The position numbers and the translations under genes were made by a program. A stretch of 64,000 nucleotides of DNA from Panaeolus papilionaceus (taxonomy: Eukaryota > Basidiomycota > Agaricomycetes > Agaricales), in NCBI GenBank assembly GCA_015501605.1, contig JADNRZ010000052.1:1-64000 (forward strand), given 5' to 3'. How positions within the stretch are numbered: the stretch's first letter is position 1; every line of letters begins with the position of its first letter. Below the pieces are notes generated by a model. The model was not told the DNA's origin, made no database searches, and was given only the letters and a program-made list of their open reading frames with translations. Positions 44,489 through 55,800 of the stretch are shown here, piece by piece.

Positions 44489-45617
44489 TGTCGGAAAAAT
44501 CACAAAAAAGGTATCCATGTGAATACTGTGTCTATAGAGGTGTATCAGTCCATCAGGATTTTGGCCAGTGTGTCCACCCCGTCTCCGTAAGTCAGAGCCT
44601 ATATAGAGTAAACAATGGATGCAGTGGAGCAGTGGTGATGCTCATCCATATACCTATATACACTTGTATCGTAATTTTGGTTGGTGATAAAGTGAATTGG
44701 TATAAGTCAGAGCCTATGTAGAGCATAGAGAATGTTGCGACTCATTGCAGGGAATATTGCTACATGCTGACAATTACTGAATCAAAACCTTTACACTCTC
44801 TTTGGTGGCACACCGGTCCTAATAAAAATGAATTCGCATTTTTCAAGTTCAGGTACATGATTGATAGGACTACTACTAATCATAATGGAGTATACATATC
44901 TAGGTCTAAGACGAGGTATAATGCTGACATGTGGACCACAAACCACAAGTAACTACAAGTCAAACTTTAAGGTTCAAGGCTGCTCAGTTGTGTGGTCTGT
45001 GGATGCGATGGAATATCATAGCAAGCATGAGACAGTGCATGGAAGGAGAGAGGAGTCGAACATGTGTCAATAGGAAAACGTAGCATGTGTGAATTAAAGA
45101 TGTTCCACTTACTGTGGACTCAGAGGGCAGCTGAGACCAAGTTGAATGAACTTAGGCGAAAAGGTGTTGAGAAACTCGAAGCCTTGAGTAGCGTCGCTTT
45201 ATATGTTCTTTATATTCTCCGACCTGACGCAATGCTCGGGAAGAAAATGGAGCAGTGGAGTCAGCCATGGGGCCTGGTGGGGCCCCCCGAGATGGATTTT
45301 CCGGTCTCTTAGCAATGACAGAGACGAAGTAAATTCAAGTATCTGTGATGGGCAGTGTTGATATAACTGGTTAGTTATACCAACAGGATAGGTAATATTA
45401 TATCTTTCAGCTTCGTATCGAGGCATATTCAGGGCTGATAGGTAATCTAGGCCGAATTGATAGAGGTGTATCTTCCAGTTAGGCTCCAACGGTCACTTAC
45501 ACACCACTGATACACCGCTGATACACCACTTATTCGTCAGTCCGAGTGGACTGATCCTCACCTATAAACCCGTCAGCGACTGCAAGGGTATATATGCAAA
45601 TCGTGATTTTTCCGACA
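44489..45617. mobile_element. TIR element with TGTCGGAAAAATCAC ends
   Basis: 1,129 bp with perfect 15-bp terminal inverted repeats TGTCGGAAAAATCAC. Copy 1 of the segmental duplication (about 25690-25705) has the uninterrupted sequence AACCAACCAAGC, so insertion happened after duplication. Comparison leaves AA on both sides, a 2-bp duplication at most. GTGTATCAG-type motifs repeat near both ends in opposite orientation. No transposase frame was recognised. Confidence 0.75.
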
Positions 45618-46305
45618 AACCAAGCTAGGTCACGATCCCATGTCCGACCAAACCCAAACCCAAACCCCGAAGCAGCAGCACCCAAGCTCAAACTCGATGG
45701 CATTCCATTGATGAGTATTTAAACCACCCTACGGGATCTACTTTCCCTTTCTCGAAATCCTTAACCTCAACGCACACTCATCATCTCCCAAACAACAAGA
45801 ACATACATATGACCCATGCGGCTCAGCCAGGTCCACTCCCACATGAGCAGGGTTAAATTCGGGCACTTTCACAGCCACACGAACGCACGCACGCTGAAGT
45901 CTTTGACCGGGCGAAACCCACGCAAACTGACACCCGACGCGCATGTGATTCAAACATGGGACAAATGTTGGATGTTGGATGTTGGGAATTTATATAGGTC
46001 AAGTGAATAAAGAGATAGATATTGTGATATGTACATCGGATGGACTGCGAATGAGAAAATTGGAGAAAATGAAGTAAAATTAAGGAATTAGGAACGAGTA
46101 AGAGGAGGGATAACATGGAGTGAGTCTGTCTCGAGTTTGGAGTGAGGCTGGACGGAGGTCAAGGAACACTGACAAAGAAAGGGTAAGCAAGGACAGTGAG
46201 TGCGAGTCAGGGTATACATGAATAAAATATTGTCCCAAAAGAACGTCGTTACAAAATTGAGGGTGGTGGAGTGAGGATGGGTAATACCGTTGCAGTACGG
46301 TACCT

Positions 46306-47449
46306 TTATACCTTGGAGATTTGTTGTTCAAAAAAAAAAATACACTGCCCTGTTACTGCCCCATCATTAAAAATGACAATGGCAGTGCAATACCAGATTG
46401 ACACATCATCCGCTGTAATGCTAGTACGACTACTGATAAAGCAAGTTCTAATAATATCCATCCCTGCCACCGCATCCAAGAGATGTGGAACAGGGCGACT
46501 GAATACAAGCAGCCGCACAGGTAACTGCTCGTTACGAAGTGCCTCCACAAAAATGCGGGGGATGTACGTCTGCACTGCCTCGTTGGCGCACTGATCAAGT
46601 CCATCCAGGACAATGACCAACGCCTCCAAACCGCCTTCGAGCTGAATTTTTCTGAGTGGCTGAACGATTAACTGGTCCAGCTGCGTCTCGAGGTTCAAGT
46701 GAATGAATGTCGGATCGTTATGAATAGCAAACTCTATATGACTGCGCAGTGCTGGAATCGTTTTCCAAAGTTGATACGCAATATTCGAGATAAGCAGTCG
46801 CCGCCGACCTAGGTCTGGGTGCTGTTGTTTGAAGAAGAAATTGGCTGCCAAAAACTCTTTTTTTGCCCAGTGCTCGCATAACGCGCATGCCATTGTCGAC
46901 TTGCCGCTTCCTGCTGGTCCGAAGACGAATTTGATAGGGTTTTGCGATGATAGAGGACCAGACGCCCATGCTTCAAGGTCTTGCAGTATCAAAGCCTGAA
47001 CTTCATCAGCCAACTTTGGCTCGTTGTACTGTTTGTCCGAGTTGTACGAAGCGCCAGGCGCAATAAGGTTGCTGAGTGTCTTCATTTCTACACGAGATAC
47101 TCAGTTGGGGACGGATTCATGCTTAGAAGACACACACACCGTGGGTCCCATTATGATGATGCCAGTGTGTCGAGTTGTGCTGGTTAATTGTTGACTGTGA
47201 AATCATTCCCTTTTCCCTGATAAGAGCTGCCATGCTGTCTGCTATGACATCTTTGTCCCTGGTGGTGAAATCGTCTGCAAGGTTGTGAAGGAGGATGTAA
47301 GGGAAGGAGGAAAAGAACTCGTTAGTCGAACTGCATGTTCACTGCACTGCCATGTGTGGATTCTCACCGCCACCTTCAAAGATGTGGGACACATTTCGTT
47401 GTGTAAAATACCCGTTCAATCTTAGCTTGTTGCTAGAGAGAAGAGCCAT
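46306..47449 (-). CDS. NACHT P-loop protein, beta copy 2
   Basis: Paralogue of the gene at 26333. Exons 47368-47449, 47140-47274 and 46306-47087 (82+135+782 bp, in frame, about 332 residues). It starts MALLSSNKLRLNGYFTQRN. Exon 2 has two extra codons in the His-rich stretch. Walker A is canonical here (FGPAGSGKSTMA), making this the only one of the four genes with an intact P-loop. Walker B is VIVLDGLDQC and the sensor-like motif is LLVFSRPVP. It ends at TGA near 46306 beside an A-run, with no C-terminal repeat domain. Confidence 0.75.
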
Positions 47450-47646
47450 AACTCGGCATTGTGAATTGTAGCGTCTTAGGTCCTAATAATGAGCTGTATC
47501 AACAATGGGAAGGTACAGTGTGTACTCAACGACAGTCAGCGGAATGGCTGGATAGATGCATTGCAGTGCAAAGGAGCGATGCATTTGATCATGTGTAACT
47601 AACTATGTGATACCCCGTTTTGCTTAGTGTTCTTAGGAGGCAGTGT

Positions 47647-48713
47647 GTAAGAATTCGCAGAAAAAGAGATTGTATTTGGTAGACTACGATGTATATTTAT
47701 ACATAGACTACAAAGTACAATCGATGAAGGTAAAAGAGATAAAAAGGAAAGTAAGACGAGTAAAAGTAATAGCAAGATCAGTTCCACATGAACTTGATCT
47801 TGCTGAGTATAAACAAGAGAAATAAAACAAGATGCAAAGAGTCCAAGACTCTTCATGAACAAAGGTAAAGATATAAAAGAGGAGGGTCATCATGCTTTAT
47901 GTATTTACGCCAAAATTTACAAGTTCCAGGGGTATACTCCAAGGTTTTGGGATCACCTAACATTCATTTGGTAAGGTTAATCAACCTAAAGACCTACAGT
48001 TGTGTGTTCCAGGAGGAGACATGCAGAATTTTTACTATATTATGACTTCTCTATAGAAGTACAATTGTCATATAAAGTTAAATTAAAGAAATCTCATTTA
48101 TCAGAGTTGTTATGGGGCTCATACACATGCTCTATGTGGTTCTGAAGAATATCGACACATTGTGCTTTGTAACTACTAAGCTGTGTGCACTGAGCCATTA
48201 TCTCATACCTCGATTAGATGGCCGGAATTGCTGTTGGCAGTATTTAAAGTCTGACAGCAAGCCTTCTTGGATGTGTGGCAACAAAATCTAGCTTGTTAGA
48301 TTTCTGTGTGGCACTCGAGTCAACGAGCTCATAATTTGCCACACATCCAGACATGTTCCCTTATTAGGCAATACACCCGGATGTGCATCAAGATTTTGAG
48401 CTCAAACACCTGAATCTGTGTGCCACACACAGAAAAATGTGGAAATCTGTGTGTTGCACATTGAAAATTTCGAAATCTGTGTGTTACTTATGCCAAAATT
48501 GAGACTTACTGATGTGCAACTGCAAAATAATAAATGTGCAGATGGCATGCCATACTGTGGGAAGTTGGGGTTTACCTTGCTGTGCCACATCATTCCAAGT
48601 CCCTCAGAGACAATTGCAACAAGAGACAACAGAACATCCTCAGAATGGAGCAATTGGAGAAGGACAAGGACCTGGAGGAAGCTAGTCTTTTGATGTGAGG
48701 GAGGTTCCCAAAT
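47647..48713. other. Unique sequence, possible minus-strand LTR fragment, no gene
   Basis: Starts TGTAAGAATTCG exactly where duplication homology ends. On the minus strand it has a TATAAATATACA box near 47690-47705 and would end TTCTTACA, as an LTR might. The other LTR end was not found. Direct repeats GAAATCTGTGTG lie near 48420-48480. Confidence 0.3.
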
Positions 48714-51700
48714 GTGCCAATCAAGGTGCCTGACTCACATGAAGCCATGATTGTAGAAGGCAATGAATCCTCCAATACGCTCAGTGATGAAGATTTTGAA
48801 AAGGAGATGGAAACTGCATATTGTGCATACAAGGATTGGGGACAAACTGCAGAGTCATCCACCACTGTGGGAAAGGATCTCTTGGAACCTGATGTTCAGC
48901 AACACAAACAGAAACCAGACCTCAAACGAGTTGTGCACACCAATGGCATCCATTACCTTCATATCATATCCTGTGATTGCCAGGGAGAAGCTGAGCACCT
49001 GGCAGACTTGGTTGCATTTTCTGTCCTTCCAGCTTCCTTCAAGCAGCTGAAAACATTTTTCACAACACAGATGCTCAATTACAGCCGTTTGTGCAATCTC
49101 AAACTGAAATGCTTGTATTACCAGTTTCATCAGCTGCTCTGTCACCTTACCCACCCACTGGCTCCTGCACTTGTAAAAAGTCTCTACCATGAATTCCGCC
49201 AGATGTGCTGCATATGGCAATGGATGAAAAAGCTAAAATGGGCTGGGTTGCAACTGGACGGGAAAGCAGAAAAGCCCACTAGTGACCAGTTTATAGTTTT
49301 CTGCTTGGCATGCCCTCAGCCTGGTATCAACATTCCCGACAACTGGCATGAAGAGCCTGACACAGTGGTTTACAGGAGAACTTTTGTCGCAGATGGTAAT
49401 TTCAAGGCAGATCATGTGGAATACAAGGGAAAGGATGCACCACTCTACAACAGACACAGAATGATGTCCGACAGTGCAGAATATCAATCTTATTCGAAGC
49501 AGGCAAATCATGCTCTGATGGTGAGTGAAAATAATATTGTTTTCCTCAGGCTAACCCAATCCTGTCATGCAGAGAGCGCCATGCAATAACAGTTTCTGTG
49601 CAATTGACAAAGTGCTTGCAATGTGGAAAGGATATGATGTGACTGGTGTTGTGGGTGTAGCTTGTGCACAACATGGTTGCTACTGTCCAAATGCATTAGT
49701 TGATTTGCAGAAGGGTGAACAGCAAAAGAATATTGACTATGCATTTGTCAAAGCCCTTCAACATACTCATGTTGACATCAGGCAGAGGGTGACCATCATA
49801 TATGACATTGCCTGCCAATACTTGATCCACCTCCAAGCACATATCAATGAATTGCTTTCAGCAGGAGTTCTGAATCTGTGGGAACTTGTCATTGATCATG
49901 CAATTGGCCTTTTCCATGTTCATGATCATAAGGATGAATGTTTCTTTCGCTTCTCTCCAACATTTATTCCTGGACTTGGCACAGTGGCAGAGGAAATACT
50001 TGAATCCCTCTGGGCAGTGCTCAATGAAATTTCCATCACTGTACAGATGTCAGGACCTGCGTTCTGCATGGAAATGTTGGATGACCACACCAACGACTCC
50101 AACCACAAAAAGGTTTTGAACATGCCTCTATCTTTGGCTGATAGCTTTTGTGAGGCTATCTGTAAGGGCACCTCAGACACACACAAGTCCTGGGGGAGAT
50201 CCAAAGATATATATCAGCTCTACATAAATACAGGAAGTAGGCTCACCTGGGGGAGATCCAAAGAGAAAGAGGTAAAGGATCAAACCCAGGTGAAACAGCT
50301 ATTTAAGTGATGAGCTGGCATTGGCATCAGCCTTGATGCCAAACAATGCCTTTGGAAACAAACAAAGGGAAACACAAAGGAATGACTATGTAACAGTGGC
50401 AACAACTAAATAATGAATGAATGGCAACTAAAGGAGAGTGTAATATAATATCTATGAGTCCATGGTATGTCCAGATAATGAAATAGAGAAAGGGAAATAG
50501 GGGAAAGGAGAGACAAGAGAGACAATGATAAGGAAAGGAATAGGAGGTAGCAGGAGATCCCCTGACACTATCAAGAGCATGTCTGAACACAGTGAAATCT
50601 TTGACGAAATCAACACTTGGGTGGAAGGTCTAGGATATTCACAGAAATGGCTAGAAGATATCAACCATGCAGAAGCTACTTGACATGAAAATCCCAAGGT
50701 CATGGATATTTACAGTGCGGACCCAGCCATTGTGAACTTGAATATTGTTCTGCAGGAACTGCTTTTGTCACCAAATAGACCCATACAACTCTATCTGGAT
50801 TTCACGTTGTGCATTGAAGAGAGACAGTGAGTTAAAGCAAAGCTTATCTGTTCATTTTGATTGATATGTTCAATTGTAGAATGGAGCTCCACCTCAGTGT
50901 TAAGCATGCTGGGAAATCTGCTTTGGAAGAGGACATGAATTTCATAGAATCAGGCCATCAAGTGATGCTGGAATCGATTTTGGCACTTAAACCTTTGGAG
51001 GTGGCGGCTGGTATACAACCATTATGAGTTGATATTGTCCCCAATGAGGCCCAGCAAGATATAACTCTGCCAGAAAACCATATTCTACTCCTACCATCCA
51101 AGGGCAATGTACAACCTGGCTACATGGCAGACAAAGCCCAATTACGAGAGGATCAAGCAAACTGACATCTTGAGCAAATCCGCAAGCTCATTGTGGAAAA
51201 GTCCCTTCACCTCACAAATTTCCTACAGAATGCAAACAAGCATGCAATACAAACAAGGTCATGCCGCAGAGTCAATGACATTGCACACCTTCTGGACTAC
51301 CATTGCAAGGTCTACAATCACTCCCACAAAGTCATAGACAACCTCAACCCACAATCTTCTGTACTGAAGGCTCTAAGACCCCTTCATTGCAATGATCTCA
51401 ATTCAAGTTCAGCATTGCTTCTTCCCAATGAAAGAGGTGCTACTAAAATTGTACTTTCTCTGTCCTGGATTTGGCATTCAAGGGTGATTCCGTGGACCAG
51501 AATGGTGCCACCTACTGGTGACACCTCTGACGACCCTGAGGCAGTGAAAGAATGTAAGTGTTTATAATCTGCTGCTGCAGCCTATTCATTAATTTTTCAA
51601 AGTTTTACATGTTCATTGGCTTCGAGCAAGGGCCCTATCGCAACAGTGGGCAGAAGAAGTTATGTTACTCTACCATGAAATGGAATGGATGGTCAGATAT

Positions 51701-51880
51701 TTTCTCTATCACACGAAATTGTGGAGGGATTTCGCAACATCACATGGGGAAGTTTCCCCTGCCATGGCATACACACGTTGGAAATGTGATTCATATTTGT
51801 GCCTTGCTGTTGAAGTGGATGTCCTATTTACAAAATCAAGTATGTGGTATCAATTGCTCTTTTTTACCAAAACAAAATGA
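48714..51880 (+). pseudogene. KDZ transposase of the CxC2 type, broken (KDZ-2)
   Basis: Second KDZ transposase, unlike KDZ-1. Exon frames: 48714-49520, 49573-50160 continuing at 50573-50826, 50880-51553, 51627-51880. The true start is upstream and not identified. Motifs: FCLACPQPGINIPDNW, then VADGNFKADH (putative catalytic Asp), ACAQHGCYCPNALVDLQKGEQ, IIYDIACQYL (Asp), HVHDHKDECFFRFSP and GTVAEEILESLW (Glu). A solo LTR is inserted at 50161-50567. After it the same frame has three TGA codons (50681, 51025, 51163), each where Arg would fit. TIRs for this element were not found, so its borders are unknown. Confidence 0.85.
50161..50567 (-). mobile_element. Solo LTR of the gypsy-2 family inside KDZ-2
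   Basis: 407 bp, inverted relative to and nearly identical with the LTRs at 52380 and 58495. It is flanked by the 5-bp duplication CTATC (50156-50160 and 50568-50572). Removing it restores the KDZ-2 frame. Confidence 0.95.
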
Positions 51881-51976
51881 CAATTTGTTTACACTCAAAA
51901 AAACATTGCATAATTTGATAGATACATAGACATATAGGACTCAGTTGGCTAGTTAGAGGAGACATAGAGCTGATCA

Positions 51977-52379
51977 TCAGACCCATACTGTGTGCCTCCC
52001 ACTTACTACCTCTTCCTCATTGTTGTTGTCATCATCATCTTCTTCTTCCTTGTCATTGGCCTCTGATTCCTCATTGTTGTTGTCTGTTTCATCTGATGTG
52101 GCTGCCTCTGAGTCTGCAGGATCAGAATCATCATTAACATCATTCTCTGAATCATCGCTTGAAGCCCCATCACTGACATATCCAGAGGAGCCCCCATTGC
52201 TGTGCATTACATCTCCGCCAAGGGTCTCTCTGTGCATGCTCTGCAAGCTGTTATCAATATTGCTGGGTTGAGTGGCTGAAATGAATTAATTAGGACACAT
52301 ATCCTTGTATGAATAATATGATATTCCTACTTGACAATGGATCAGGGCTCAAAGAGAGTTGAGCAGGTGCCTTGCATAG
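51977..52379 (-). pseudogene. Acidic protein, 5' end cut by the gypsy-2 LTR
   Basis: Minus-strand frame ending at 51977, very rich in Asp, Glu, Ser and Asn (SDETDNNNEESEANDKEEE). A good intron (GTAGGAATA...TTTCAG with a CTAAT branch, about 52277-52331) joins it to an upstream exon fragment (KAPAQLSLSPDPLS) in the same frame. That exon is cut at 52380 by the LTR. It lies tail to tail with KDZ-2 and may be accessory cargo of that transposon. The function is unknown. Confidence 0.5.
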
Positions 52380-52784
52380 CGTCAGGGGATCTCCTGCTAC
52401 CTCCTATTCCTTTCCTTATTATCATCTCTCTGTCTCTCCTTTCTCCATTTCCTTTGCTCTATCTCATTATCTGGACATATCATGGACTCATAGATATTAT
52501 ATTACACTCTCCTTTAGTTGCCATTCATTCATTATTTAGTTGTTGCCACTGTTACATAGTCATTCCTTTGTGTTTCCCTTTGTTTGTTTCCAAAGGCATT
52601 GTTTGGCATCAAGGCTGATGCCAATGCCAGCTCATCACTTAAATAGCTGTTTCACCTGGGTTTGATCCTTTACCTCTTTCTCTTTGGATCTCCCCCAGGT
52701 GAGCCTACTTCCTGTATTTATGTAGAGCTGATATATATCTTTGGATCTCCCCCAGGACTTGTGTGTGTCTGAGGTGCCCTTACA
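52380..52784 (+). repeat. 5' LTR of gypsy-2
   Basis: Starts CGTCAGGGGATC (the first T of the usual TG appears changed to C) and ends GCCCTTACA. It contains the 17-bp direct repeat TTTGGATCTCCCCCAGG twice, enclosing an intron-like 57-bp GTGAG...CAG segment (52699-52755). Confidence 0.9.
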
Positions 52785-52914
52785 GTAGAAAGAGGTCACC
52801 TTGGAGACTGAGACTGCATACAGTCTGTTACATCCTCTGTTCTGCTTCTTCTGTTCAGCTGCATTATAGACTCTGTGCTTTCTCCCTCTCCTCTCTTCTC
52901 CCTGTCTGGCAACC

Positions 52915-54600
52915 ATGGATCTCCATACTTCACCACCTCCAGCTGCTTCTGTCTCTCTGTCTCAGTTGTCTTCCCTGGAAGACCAGGTATCCTCCATGCT
53001 TGCTCAGCAGGAATCCCAACAGGTAGCTATCTCCCACTTGAGGTCTTCTGTTCTTTCCTTGCTTCATTATTTTTCTTCTACCTTTAATCCTCCTTCTTCC
53101 CTTTCCCTTTCTCTTTCTTCTTCCTCCCCTTCTTCCTCTCCTGTTTCTTCTACTTTTCCCCCACTCCCTTCCCACTCTGTTGGACAGCTGACAGATGGGA
53201 TACTATACTCTTTAAACCATGGAACTGTAGACAGAAACTTTTCTCCTTCTTCTTCTCTTCCTTTACCTAGTGTAAACATGGAACAATCTTCACCTTCTCC
53301 CCACCCTCTTTCTTCTTCTTCTCATTTTATTAGTGTACCTATGGAACATTCTTCTTCTTCTTCTTCTTCTTCTAGTAGTAGTCTTCCTCTTCCCCCCACT
53401 TCTATTCGGTCATCCAATAGAGTGGATCCTCCCCTCCCCACTGTCTCTTCTGGTTGCCCCAGTGGAATAGTGTCTTCCCCTCTCCTCACTGCCTCTTCTG
53501 GTTATCCTGGTGGAGTAGTGCATCCTTCTGCCCCTTCTTCTCATCGTCTTGGGACTCCTTTGATGATTGCAGAAAAGGTTAGGCCAGCTCCTCCTCCCCG
53601 GTATGATGGTGATCGTCTCAAGGGCAAAGCCTTCTACAACTCTCTCATGGGTTACTTCAGACTTCGTCCAGATCTTTTTCCTGACGAGTCTACCATGATT
53701 AGTTGGGCCCTCACGTTCATGTCTGCTGGTTGAGCTGCTCTATGGTCCTGCAGGATCTTTGAGCTCATTGAGGAAGGTTCATCTCCTTATGCAACTTGGG
53801 ACCACTTTGCTGAAGACTTTCGCAAAGAGTTCTTCCCCTTGCGTGAGCAGGAAACTGCTGCCCTCATCTTGGAAGGTACCTCCTACTTCCAAGGGGATCG
53901 TTCTGTTGACCATTATGTTGACTCTTTCTGTGACCTTGTTGCTGAAGCTGGCTACTCTGACCCCTCCTACATTGTGGTCAAGTTCCGCCGTGGCCTCCAC
54001 CCCTCCATCACTGATCACCTCAGTAAACGGGTAGCTTCACACCCAGCTCATAATGATCCCTCTGGCTGGTATGAATTGGCCCGCCTTGTTGCTCTCAACT
54101 TGGCTGCTAATGACACCTTCCATCCGCAGCCTCCTCCTCCTGTGCCTAGCCCACTCTCTTCTCTCCCTCCTTCCTTCTCCCACTTCCTTGACCCCTCCCC
54201 TGGTCCTTTGTCTATCTGCACCACTCATGCTCCCTTACGAAAGCCTGTGACAAGTGAGGTCTCTGTGCAAACGCCCGCACAAACTCCACCTTGTCCTAAA
54301 GTCATCCTTGACTCTCGTAATCGGTATGCCCCTCTGGTTGATGAGACTCCATCTCTCCCAGATGAAGACAAGGTTCCCTCCTCTCCATCCTCCCTCCATG
54401 ATCCTTCTGCTCCACCCCGCCTACCTTGTCGCTCCAAATGGGAATGTCGTCGCCTTCCATCCTCGTGCACCATCTCTTCTCTTGCACCTGGACCTAGCTC
54501 CCTTCACCTGAAGGTTGAGATAGAGACCACCAACTCCCATGAGGCTCGATCTGTTAAGGCCTTGCTTGACACTGGCGCTACTGGTCTGTTCATCAATTGA
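52915..54600 (+). pseudogene. gag-pr: gypsy-2 Gag-protease
   Basis: Starts at ATG 52915 (MDLHTSPPPAASVSLSQLSS). A coiled-coil-like start and long Ser/Pro-rich runs are followed by a gypsy capsid region (GKAFYNSLMGYFRLRPDLFPD, later WYELARLVALNLAAND). The aspartic protease motif is LLDTGATGLFIN just before 54598. In-frame TGA codons at 53731-53733 and 54598-54600 fit former CGA (the second in FIN-Arg-EYV). No CCHC knuckle was found. It would build particles and process the polyprotein if intact. Confidence 0.85.
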
Positions 54601-55800
54601 GAGTATGTCAAGTCCAACCGAATTGCCACCAGGAAGCTCAGCTGCCCCATCCCTGTTCGTAACATGGATGGAACGCTCAACGAGTCTGGTTCAATTACTG
54701 AGGTGGTTGACTTGATCCTCCGGTACAACGGCCACACAGAACGTGCACTCTTCTGTGTCACTGGCTTAGGGAAGCAGAAGCTGATCATTGGATACACTTG
54801 GTTTAGGGATCACAATCCTGAAGTCAATTGGGAAACTGGAGAAGTCAAGATGTCTCGTTGCAAGCCTAGCAGTCGATGCTTTGGTTGCAAGAAGGAACTC
54901 AATGAGGAAAAGAAGGCTGCTTGTAAGGAAGAAGCCAAGGTGAATGCCTGCCGCTCTGGTCCTGCCCCTCTCTCACCCCTGAAGAGTCTTCTCCTGAAGA
55001 TTCTGATGATCTGGAGTCCTCTGATCTGCCATTTGATCTTGAGGAAGGTGATCGTGTCTGGGTTTCTGGCTTACTCCCCAAGGAAGCTGAAGAGCATATC
55101 AACGCTACTTCAACCATCAGTCAATGCCTGGCTGAAGGTTTCTTGTGTAACTCTGCTCCTCAACCAGAACAGACCACTCTCCCTTCCTCACCTCATGGTC
55201 CAGTCCCTGACTATCAGAGTCTCTTCCATCGTGTCTTCTCTGAAGCTGAGTTTCTTAAGCTTCCTGAGAGAAGACCTTGGGATCATGTGATTGAGCTCAT
55301 TCCTGGAGCTCAACCCAAGGGATGCAAGGTTTACCCATTAAACCCCACAGAACATGAAGAGGCTGAGTGCTTCCTTGCTGAGAACGAGGCTCAGGGAAAG
55401 ATTCGCTGCTCCAAGTCCCCCATGGCATCACCAGTCTTCTTTGTGAAGAAAAAGGATGGTTCCCTTCATCTGGTCCAGGACTATCACATGCTCAATGATA
55501 TGACTGTGAAGAACAAGTACCCTAACCCTCTCATCTCTGACCTTATCAACCAACTGCATGGTGCGCACTACTTCACCAAGCTTGACATTTGTTGGGGTTT
55601 CAACAATGTCTGCATCAAGGAAGGAGACAAGTGGAAGGCTGCTTTTTGCACTCACAGAGGTCTCTTCGAACCTCTTGTCATGTTCTTTGGTCTCACCAAC
55701 AGTCCTGCCACCTTCCAAACCATGATGAACAAGATCTTCCAAGATATGATCTCTGAAGGTGTGGTTGTGGTGTACCTGGATGATATCCTCATAGGGTCCT
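54601..55800 (+). pseudogene. pol: gypsy-2 protease end and reverse transcriptase
   Basis: Continues the frame (EYVKSNRIATRKLSCPIPVRN, IIGYTWFRDHNPEVNW), then shifts by one base near 54965 into the frame of 55143-55800. RT motifs: SPVFFVKKKDGSLHLVQDY, YFTKLDICWGFNN, VMFFGLTNSPATFQTMM and the intact catalytic loop VVVYLDDILIGS. A small deletion right after the catalytic loop shifts the frame again. Confidence 0.85.

Larger units (their letters stand above)
39215..47646. repeat. Segmental duplication, main block (copy 2)
   Basis: Counterpart of 19166-27747. It differs by the 1.13-kb TIR element (44489-45617), by a deletion of roughly 800 bp in the 42960-43170 region relative to copy 1, and by many small changes. 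Confidence 0.9.

Noticed and set aside
51990..52271. Plus-strand Ser/Leu-rich frame
   Set aside because: Antisense shadow of the acidic minus-strand gene, which has an intron joining two in-frame exons.
52331..52618. Hydrophobic plus-strand frame, repeated at 58314-58733 and inverted at 50327-50590
   Set aside because: These are translations of the gypsy-2 LTR, not genes.
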